Origin: Prostheceraeus crozeri
Taxonomy: Eukaryota; Platyhelminthes; Polycladida; Euryleptidae
Length of the DNA: 64,000 nucleotides
Assembly (NCBI GenBank): GCA_907163375.1
Contig: CAJQUW010005267.1
Span: 248,001-312,000 of the forward strand
Direction: 5' to 3'
The number at the start of each line of letters is the position of its first letter. The stretch's first letter is position 1. Under the pieces are notes generated by a model, which did no database searches, was not told the DNA's origin, and saw only the letters and a list, made by a program, of their open reading frames with translations. Positions 56,323-64,000 of this stretch are shown piece by piece. The position numbers were made by a program, and so were the translations under genes.

Positions 56323-57385
56323 AGTTGATACTCACTAGCATTTGAATGGTAAATTTATCGTGTTCTTTGGATAATATCCTACATAATGTAGTCCATGGTT
56401 TGTGTGTGTTGCAACGAATATCTTGCTAAATAGATGCATAATGTTTGTTAAATCAGTTGTTTTGAAAGTTGTTACTAATGCTAAGCTAATGTGCTTAAAA
56501 GATTATGTTAGAATTATATTCAAAATACGTTTAGTTACTGGATAGTAGTATGAGTATTTATAAATGTCGATTCTATATGTATATATTTCAGTTAAATAGT
56601 TAAAAATTTATGCTTTTCAAAAATAGTTGTAGTAATTAGTAATAGCGTAACCAGACGCGTATCTAGGATTTTTTACGGGGAGCAGAGCCAAAATTTCAAA
56701 GTTGTCTCATATCAGTGACTCATCTGTGACACCGAATACATCCCATCCCATGTAACTCTATTCATATGGAATGCATAATTTATTTCCAAAGTATTAAATA
56801 ATCTGTTATGGGTATTATATAACATGTATGTTAGATTCGCCGATGCATTTAGTTCTGACTAGGTCATGATGTATGCCACAAACTAATGGTAAGAGATCGA
56901 GTCTTAATTTAAAAACCATCTTTAAGTAATGTGCATTGAATGAATTTGATTGTATTTGATCGAAAAATACGAAATTACAAAATGAGTAGGGCCTATCTTC
57001 TGTAAATAGAACTTGAACCTTGAAAATTTCGTTATTATCCATTTCAAATGTGCTCATGTAAGTGATGGTGTTCATTATATCAAATGGCCTTCATGTCAAA
57101 AATCCAATAAAAATATGAATTTCAAATTTCATGAAATCTTCTCATTATATGCTAGTTTTTAAAAGCAACAAGAAATTACAGTATTTTTACAAAATATTCG
57201 CTTCCTAACGGCTTGCTTTTTCCATCATTTCATTTGCATGACTGCAATATTTGATAGCCCCATTTTTCTGAATGAAGTAGAAACTAAAATGTAATTTTTT
57301 CAAACATTTGGGATTTATTCGAAAAAAGCAAAGGTGATAATCTAATGAATTCATTACGGTAATAACAATTGAATCAACATAATAG
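56323..57385. other. Convergent intergenic region of Harbinger
   Basis: AT-rich sequence between the two convergent stop codons. No further gene; presumably holds both polyadenylation regions. Confidence 0.6.
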
Positions 57386-57994
57386 TCACTTTGACATCAA
57401 ATTTGTCATCTCTTGTTCGTGTTTCTCTTTTAAGAATTGAATCTTCAGTCTCCAATACTCCATTCGCAGGTTGTGCTCTTCGCTTTCATACTTCAAGAGC
57501 AGTTGAACATTCTCAGAAGTTCCTCTCGAGTCGGCTTCTTCTACTCTTGACTTCTTCCTTACCGGAATTTGGTTTCCGTCTGATGTTGTGGATTGCTCAT
57601 CATTAGGCTTACTTATGACTTCGTCTGCTGCATCATCGTCATAGGCATTTACTAAAGCATCAATCTTATGGCTAATGAGATCAAGCACAGTGTTGTCTGC
57701 TTCGCTAATATCTGCCTCCTTCGGTAACTCTCCACCTCCGGTCCGCGTCATCTCTCGATTTTCAACGGCCTTAGCCTTCTTCGCGGATACTTTAAAATTG
57801 TCCCAGGATTTCTTCAATTGTTTTGAAGTTCGTTCTAAAGACGAGTTAGCGTTATATTGACATTTGACTGCTTCCCATGCCTTCTGTTTTTTTAGTATCA
57901 TGCTCGTTCCACTCTCAGTACTCTCAATAACGATGACGTGTGGCCTGATCAGTTCCGTTAATAAACTACGATCAGCACTTGTCATAGGAGACAC
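57386..57994 (-). CDS. Harbinger Myb/SANT-like DNA-binding protein, intact
   Basis: 202 codons on the minus strand, convergent with the transposase. Residues about 6-95 form a Myb/SANT-like domain with three helices (RSLLTELIRPHVIVIES; KKQKAWEAVKCQYN; SKQLKKSWDNFKVSAKKAK) and the typical TRTGGG turn. An acidic linker follows, then PVRKKSRVEE as a likely nuclear localisation signal and a C-terminal helix (LRMEYWRLKIQFLKEKHEQE) that could form a coiled coil. In the zebrafish Harbinger the equivalent protein brings the transposase into the nucleus and to the ends. This entry follows that model by analogy. Confidence 0.9.
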   Translation of the reverse strand: MSPMTSADRSLLTELIRPHVIVIESTESGTSMILKKQKAWEAVKCQYNANSSLERTSKQLKKSWDNFKVSAKKAKAVENREMTRTGGGELPKEADISEADNTVLDLISHKIDALVNAYDDDAADEVISKPNDEQSTTSDGNQIPVRKKSRVEEADSRGTSENVQLLLKYESEEHNLRMEYWRLKIQFLKEKHEQEMTNLMSK

Positions 57995-58362
57995 ACGTTT
58001 GCATTACTTGCCTGAGACAGAACTTCGTTCAGGTTTGTATTTTCTTCGGACTTATCCATTGACGAGCACGTTCCTTACACTTAGGTTAGCTTGCGGATGC
58101 ATAAACCTTCACTTAGACAAAGGCATTGTTGTGACCAATGAAGTATTTCATTGGTTAGACAACCAATGGAGTTGCGTCGGAGTCACAATGAATACGTCGC
58201 AAATGTTGAAGTGACACACGTTCGATTACTTTCCTCTCACGAAAGTCACTTTCGCGGAAAGAGCATGCCTTTCGTTAGTGAACATGAAAGGAAGGAAACT
58301 TGATACCAAAATGAAAGGAGAGCCTAACGAAAGTTACCTTTTGCTTGAAAAGTAACTTTCAT

Positions 58363-58388
58363 GAAAGGCCAGTAACTTGATACGGCCG
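58363..58388 (-). repeat. Harbinger right terminal inverted repeat
   Basis: Ends CTTGATACGGCCG, then the ATA duplicate. Confidence 0.92.
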
Positions 58389-58391
58389 ATA

Positions 58392-59096
58392 GGCCTATGG
58401 TGTTACATGTTGTTATTCTGCTCTGCTATAGCATTAATGAATCTGTAAATATTCAATTTGAGTAGCAAACTGTTCAACTACGTCAATTCCATCTTTACTA
58501 ATACGGTAGACTCTATGATGGGTTTACCGAGTTTTAGATATGGTACTGGTACCGGTATCATAGGTCTATTGATTGAATTAGGCCTAAGCATACTACAAAT
58601 CCTGATAATGACCGATTATCATTTCCATATCATTTAAACTGTTACTTTTCTACGATCATAAGATAAAATTTACTAGATTTATAATTTATGGCTCAACATC
58701 AATCATTTATTAAGCCATTTGGCACATTCAAGTGCTCATTTTATAGTCTACTCATTTCGTATTGATAAGAAACTATTTTACTTGAGATTGCAGAATTCAG
58801 TACGGTAGTTTATATTTTGATTATGATGTGTTTAGAAGAGTCTATCTTTGATCTTAGATGAGTTCAAACAAGATTCCTATACTGATCTGTCATTGATTTC
58901 AAAATATTTCCTTTTGCTCTTGCTGATACTCCTTTGAACAATTTTATTGATTCTTACGTCTTTTCTTGTTTAAGAGTATAAGTATAAAAAGCGTGAGTCC
59001 AAACAATTCAATACAGAACGAAATTGAGCAGGTCATTGAATCCTAGGTCATTGAAAATGAATTTAGTTTATTCTGATCGACATATTTTTATTTCAG
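58392..59096. other. Intron of the long-TIR transposase, right part
   Basis: No gene; ends at a TATTTCAG acceptor. Confidence 0.55.
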
Positions 59097-61791
59097 CCGA
59101 AATGTTCTGTCGGTGGTCAGTTAGGAAAAACATGTTGCTTAACTTCTTATGTAGCTGAGTCATCAATTGATCATTTGTTAGATCATGAGAAACGTATCAT
59201 TTCACTAAGAACAGGCATTGAGGAAGAAGATCTCTCAACTATATGTACACATCACCGTCTGCAATTTACGGAGTATTATACATCAAGAGTTAGAAATTGC
59301 TGCAATCCTCTAGATAAGCACAAACGATCGGCTAAGACAAACCTCAATCACGTTGGAAGATAATGAAAAGTTTCCGCAACTTATTCCCGGAAAGAAGATT
59401 TGCATAAAATGTTACACTGAACTGAATTCAAAAAATGACAGAGACTGTAGCGGCGAAAATAAGAGCGTTACCGTCGATGAAACATACACTCCTGACATTA
59501 TACAGGAAGCTGAGACAGATGCGATCAATGACATCTTAGAGTCGACTGGCGTATCACCCATCAAACGCCGGAGATTGTCTGGATCTCAAGTCCGACAGAA
59601 GATCATTCGAAAGAGCCACGAGTTGAAATCAAAAATTCTTGATATGGCAAATATCGATGACAGCGAAGTCCCCGACAGTAAGCACTATTTGTTCAACGCT
59701 TGGTGGATGCATTGAAGATCAAAATTCAGCTTACGACTGACATTGCTGAGAAAATCGAGCTACTTACACTTGTTCCGGACTATATGACATTTCAAGATCT
59801 CATGGCAACATTTAATGTTAGTGAGTACATGGTGAGAAAATCAAAAGAACTAGGGATACTGGGGACACATCAGAATACGAGAAATCAACATCTCCACATT
59901 CCAGAACACACGAAAAGACGCATTAAAGAATTTTATGAAAATGACGAATACACACGGCTTCTACCAGGAAAGAAAGACTGCATTAGTGTCCAAACTGATG
60001 ATGGAAAAGTCAAAGTGCAGATTAAAGTGATATTGCGCAATCTAAATGAGCTCTATCAACAATACAAAAAAACCTACGAATCAGATAAGGTTGGGTTTTC
60101 CATTTTTTGCATCGCTACGACCGAAATGGTGTGTTGTAGCCGGCTCGGCGGGCACGCATACAGTCTGTGTTTGATGTCATCACCAAAATCCGAAATTAAA
60201 ACTGAAGGCTATTGCCTCCAATGTCCGTCTGGAAATGTTGATGTCAAAAGGGGTATGCAATATCGAAGAAAGATCGTGTATGAGTGTGGAGCCTGTGCCA
60301 CAGAAGAAGGCATAAAGTCATCCTATCACTGCTCGTGGAAAATGGATTGAGGGATAATGAAGAAATCGAATATACTCAATAGCAAACAACCTATAGAAGT
60401 ACACTCAAATCCACGAAGAAGACAATTGATGAGTTCATCGAAAACTTCGCAAGGAGACCTACAATCTTACCATACATCATTATATTGCTAAAACTCAGGC
60501 GAAATTTTTGAGCAACTTGAAGGACAAACTGGAGATAAATCAAGGCATCTTGCAATTAGACTTCTCTGAAAATTACACCATGGTTATCCAAGACGCAATT
60601 CAATCCTCGTACTTCAACACAGAGCAAGTCACTATTCATCCCTACGTATTTTATTATCGAGATGAAGATCAATTGAAGTCAATCAGCTACTGTATTGTAA
60701 GCAATCACCTAATTCATGATTCTGCCACCGTTGCGACATTCAACGAGCAGATCATCAACAAAATTCGAGAAAACTATCCAATGATCAACGACCTACATTT
60801 CTTTTCTGATGGGTCAGCAGCCCAATACAAAAATCGGTGAGTAATTCAACACTCAAGTTCTTGAAAAAGTAGGCTACTACAATGATTGTCCACTGACACA
60901 GAGAAATTATTTTATTTTAGATATACAAAGATTGTCTACTAACAGAAATTACTTTCTTTTAGATACAACATGAGAACCTTATGTCTCATGAGAGCGAGGT
61001 ATGAAATGACATTTTCCTGGCACTTCCTGGCTACAAGCCACGGAAAAGGACCTTGTGATGGAGTGGGAGGCACAGTAAAGAGGGTGGTATCAAAACTTTC
61101 CCTTCAAAGTCATCTTATAACATCCGCTGACATGGTATACAAAGCTGCAAAAAACATATCTCCAACATTGAGTAAGTATTTGAAATGTTGTCGATTGCAT
61201 GTGGGCTTGTTTACCTAGTTCGACATATTTTTTATATCTATTCATCTACATTGACTCGAAAGAAATCCAATTGAAGACGAACGATGATGTCAAGCCTATT
61301 CAGGGCATCAGGCAGAATCACTTTTTCGTTCCACAGGCAGATGGGGCCATCAAGTCATACAAAATGAGTACCGATACTGACGGACAGATCCATAATCTAT
61401 ATACAGGAACAACATGCAAGTAAGAAAAGACACATTTTTTTGATTTGGCCATGAGTCATGTTCGCTCGTATTTCATTTTAGTGAGCAAACGGAAAAAGAA
61501 AGTGACTTCAAATCAAACGACTGGGTCTTGGTGGATTACCACGGGGAGCGCTACCCAGGCCGAATAATATCAATTGAAGGACCAATTGCCAAAATTGAAG
61601 CGCTTGAAAAGGCTGGACCAAGCAACTATAGATATCCAAAGACCACAGACATTCATGACTATCCTATCACCAATACCGTGTCAAAGATAAATAAACCTGT
61701 GCTTTCAAACTCAAGGGGAATTTAACAACTTGCTTAGAAATTGATATGTAGTAATGTACTTGTATGTATGAATGCTTCCTCATACCTCTAT

Positions 61792-62616
61792 TGTGTCGCA
61801 GTATCATTTGTATAAATTTCATCATGTTTATCATGAAAGACTCATGTAATTACATCATGCAATTGTTGATACTACTTCTATTTTCTCATAAGTAGTAGCG
61901 ACATAAATGCTCTATCTAACCCATTTTTAAATTCAAAATACACCAAGTTTCAGCTCTAGTATTGTAAATATTCTTACAGATTCCAGCAAATGACATCAAG
62001 TACTTTTGAAATGTTGCATTCATTAGTTCTTTATGATTGCGAGAAATTGGTCAGACTTCATTAAAAATGACTTTTTTAATTTGTCAATTTTTATGGGGTT
62101 AAAAATGCCCCATAAAAAATTAGGGATATTTTCACTATTTTTAAAAAATAGTCCTATTACATCTCAATCCACCTGAAGTAGTAGAATAGCCCTATATGTG
62201 GTTTAAAAATATGAAAAATGTCGAAAAAGTTGATTTTTTGACTTTCGAATTTATTTTTTTGCATTTTTTGAAGTTCTGAAATTTTTTTCTCGCAAGCAGT
62301 TGAGCTTCCGCATAAACTTGCATGTAATCTTGGATACATTGGTTTTCTAAATACCAAAAATTATGACAATACTAGCAACGAGACCGAAATTACATGTCTT
62401 GAAAGATAGGCATATTTTTAGGGCAAGACGAATTTTTTTCAATTTATTCAAATTTCAAATGTCTCGAAATACATGAAGCAGTTCGAATTTCCCAAAAATA
62501 TCTTGGATTCCATGTAGATGCATCCTAGGCATTAGAATATTACGATTTGGACCGATTTCAAGCAGGTGAACCACACCGAATTTTTTTAAATTTGGTGTTT
62601 TGATGTGGAATGACCC
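61792..62616 (-). repeat. Right terminal inverted repeat, about 825 bp
   Basis: Inverted partner of 53453-54266. Confidence 0.92.
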
Positions 62617-63189
62617 ACAACAAAAACGCGCTTACTTTTAAGTAATATACAAATCTTGTAATTCCACGACGCAAAGAATTGGCACATTCACTAATGCTGA
62701 TTAATACATTCCTTGTCCCAGTGAAAATGATATAGAGACCTTTGACATTCTAGGCTTTCTACACCTGTTTGCTAAGTAGCCATTCATACCAACAAAATGT
62801 TCCTCTTGGATTTTTACCGATAAGTACGACGAAATCAGAAGAAAATATAATGTTATGTATGACTTTACATTTCTAAGACTCACTTTTGCACTACAGAGTA
62901 AAATACAAGTGCCCCATGGGCATATAGCCTACTGTTCATGAAAAATTGGGAGGACTAGGTCTTAATAACAATGTAATAATTAGATAACATCATAAATAGT
63001 AAAACAACTGGGTCTCTTAATTGATCAAGAAAAAAACAAGAAAATCAAGAGAAACCCCAGCAGTTTTCTGATACCATCGTTATAAGGCATTAGTGAAATT
63101 TCCTTATTTCGTAAGAGCTGGTCGCTTATAGCGCTTGATGGTTTTATACGCTTCAAAAGCAGCATTGATGGTATTCAGGAGACTTAATG

Positions 63190-63251
63190 AACGACGCTTA
63201 AACACCGAAACCGGCAGAATATTCAGTCGGTTTCGGTGTTATGTCGTCGTT
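63190..63251. repeat. Two-step hairpin
   Basis: AACACCGAAACCG (63201-63213) and its exact inverted complement (63228-63240) surround a 14-base loop. Outside them AACGACG and CGTCGTT pair as a second stem. Function unknown. Confidence 0.8.
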
Positions 63252-63461
63252 CACAGGGATGTGATCAACCAAACAAAAAACAATCAGGAAACCAATTTTT
63301 GAAGGAGACCAGTATAAATAGACATAGCTTGTGCGATTCAATTCGATTATAGGCAAAAAATGAAGTGACACAAAATGAAAACAAAAGCAACGCACTAACT
63401 AATGCATGCAGCCCATATGGTCTACGTGCATATTCAGGCGAAACCCATATGACAACAGATG

Positions 63462-63573
63462 TAGGGCTACCAAACGTCTCTTTTATCAGGATTCGTCCTC
63501 TTTTATTGGCCAAAAAATGTGTCCGGGGAGATTTTTTCAAATTGCGAAAATGTCCGGGGTTTTTTATCAGATG
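63462..63573. repeat. Possible hAT-type MITE end
   Basis: TAGGGCTACCAAACGTC followed by pyrimidine-rich GTCCTCTTTTATT and repeated TGTCCGGGG resembles the start of widespread hAT-type non-autonomous repeats. The other end was not found. Confidence 0.3.
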
Positions 63574-64000
63574 AAAGAAGTTAGTTATGATATTGTCTTA
63601 TCTAGTAATCAGAAGTTGGATAAAGTTGACGTTAATAGAAAAAACATCCATTTGCTTCACCTAGAACAATCCCTCACATGGAACAATAAGCTGCGGATGT
63701 CATCTACTAGCTGCACTAAGTGAATAATAACTCCCATTACCCATGAGTTCACTGCACTAAACTTTTCTAAGAAATTTTATTGCTATCGTTTCAGACACTA
63801 ACCTCTCTGTTTCATTGAGAGACAGTGCGTCGAATAGGAGTCGTTCTAGAAATCGTGTGACGGACATCCAATCCTATGATAAAGTCGTGTATTCCATGCG
63901 TAACAGCTAGATGTCGATTTGTTTAAAAACAATCATCTTCAAAAAAAAACAGTGTACATGACGTCCATCACACGTGCACATTTGGTTCGGTTGCAAATAA

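Larger units (their letters stand above)
55018..58388 (+). mobile_element. PIF/Harbinger transposon, complete and apparently intact
   Basis: 3371 bp with 26-bp perfect terminal inverted repeats (55018-55043 and 58363-58388) starting CGGCCGTATCAAGTTACTGG. It is flanked by ATA on both sides (55015-55017 and 58389-58391), the 3-bp target duplication expected for Harbinger. The two obligatory genes, a DDE transposase (plus) and a Myb-like protein (minus), converge and are both fully open. Copies of CCTTTC/GAAAGG crowd the 200 bp inside each end and are likely binding sites. Perfect ends, duplication and frames point to a very recent insertion. Confidence 0.93.
54580..61725 (+). pseudogene. DDE-type transposase of the long-TIR element, multi-exon
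   Basis: Inferred exon 1 (54580-54594) reads MEDNE followed by GTAAGG. Exon 2 (from 59097 after TTTCAG) continues in phase as PKCSVGGQLGKTCC. Cys/His-rich blocks follow: ICTHHRLQF, CCNPLDKHK and PGKKICIKCYTEL. Later blocks are a zinc-type CLQCPSGN…CGACA, LQLDFSENYTMVIQD (likely first catalytic D), LHFFSDGSAAQYKNR (second D), and after an intron (60839-60961) WHFLATSHGKGPCDGVGGTV. Two more introns precede the tail LVDYHGERYPGRI and the stop at 61725. Frame slips occur near 59345, 59695 and between 60345 and 60505, so the gene is dead. Exon 1 is short and inferred from its splice fit. Confidence 0.72.
53453..62616 (+). mobile_element. 9.2-kb DNA transposon with about 815-bp TIRs
   Basis: 53453-54266 is the inverted complement of 61792-62616. 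Both outer ends begin GGGTCATTCCAC. The interior carries one multi-exon DDE-type transposase gene in decayed form, plus a nested Harbinger in its first intron. Without the Harbinger it is about 5.8 kb. The 4-bp flanks ATAA and ACAA differ at one base and could be a worn target duplication. The superfamily is uncertain: the transposase style (LDFSENY … FSDGSAAQYKN … CDGVGGTVKR) is common in cnidarian and insect repeats, and Sola is my leading but unproven guess. Confidence 0.82.
62617..64000. other. Right flank without recognised gene
   Basis: No supported coding region. It contains the hairpin at 63190-63251 and a possible hAT-type repeat end near 63462, listed separately. Confidence 0.5.

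Overview
The window is metazoan nuclear DNA, most likely from a marine invertebrate. It is AT-rich, has GT-AG introns, and is dominated by transposable elements of families typical of invertebrate genomes (piggyBac, PIF/Harbinger, MULE, hAT, Tc1/IS630, LINE, Ty3/Gypsy and a Polinton). I see no rRNA gene, no CRISPR array and no prokaryotic operon. No ordinary host gene could be named. The only candidate is an unassigned split coding region at 30.9-32.8 kb. The species cannot be told from the sequence.

Layout. 1.6-5.2 kb: a young Ty3/Gypsy fossil with identical LTR stretches. 5.70-7.95 kb: a hAT element with perfect 8-bp target duplication and a CGGBP1-like transposase relic. 8.0-12.3 kb: a piggyBac gene fragment, a second small Gypsy element, then the same piggyBac fragment again with its C-terminal part. 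13.20-15.38 kb: a piggyBac with TTAA duplications and a repeated TTAA-centred palindrome. 17.01-26.54 kb: a third piggyBac. A 6.56-kb foldback (MULE/Rehavkus-like) element sits in the last codons of its transposase; the foldback arms carry a 175-bp satellite, about 8.8 copies on one side and 3.9 on the other. 26.5-30.9 kb: no recognised gene. 30.9-32.8 kb: unassigned exons. 35.0-38.5 kb: a Polinton fossil. 38.5-39.4 kb: an IS630/Tc1-type transposase. 39.5-46.26 kb: a decayed Harbinger whose two genes (transposase and MADF-BESS protein) are interleaved on opposite strands; an apparently intact MULE is inserted in the transposase exon. 46.26-47.0 kb: a Tc1 relic. 49.8-52.64 kb: a LINE. 53.45-62.62 kb: a 9.2-kb DNA transposon with about 815-bp terminal inverted repeats and a degenerate multi-exon transposase; a complete Harbinger (55.02-58.39 kb) lies in its first intron.

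The region works as a nest of elements inside elements. Three insertions can be read to the base because of their target duplications: foldback into piggyBac, MULE into Harbinger, and Harbinger into the long-TIR element. In the first two, the host reading frame lines up again when the insertion and one duplicate are left out. The two elements that look most recently active are the MULE at 41.5-44.0 kb and the Harbinger at 55.0-58.4 kb, because all their expected genes read open. The most unusual structure is the foldback element with its homogenised 175-bp satellite arms.

All calls come from reading the sequence and from knowledge of these families. No database search was run.
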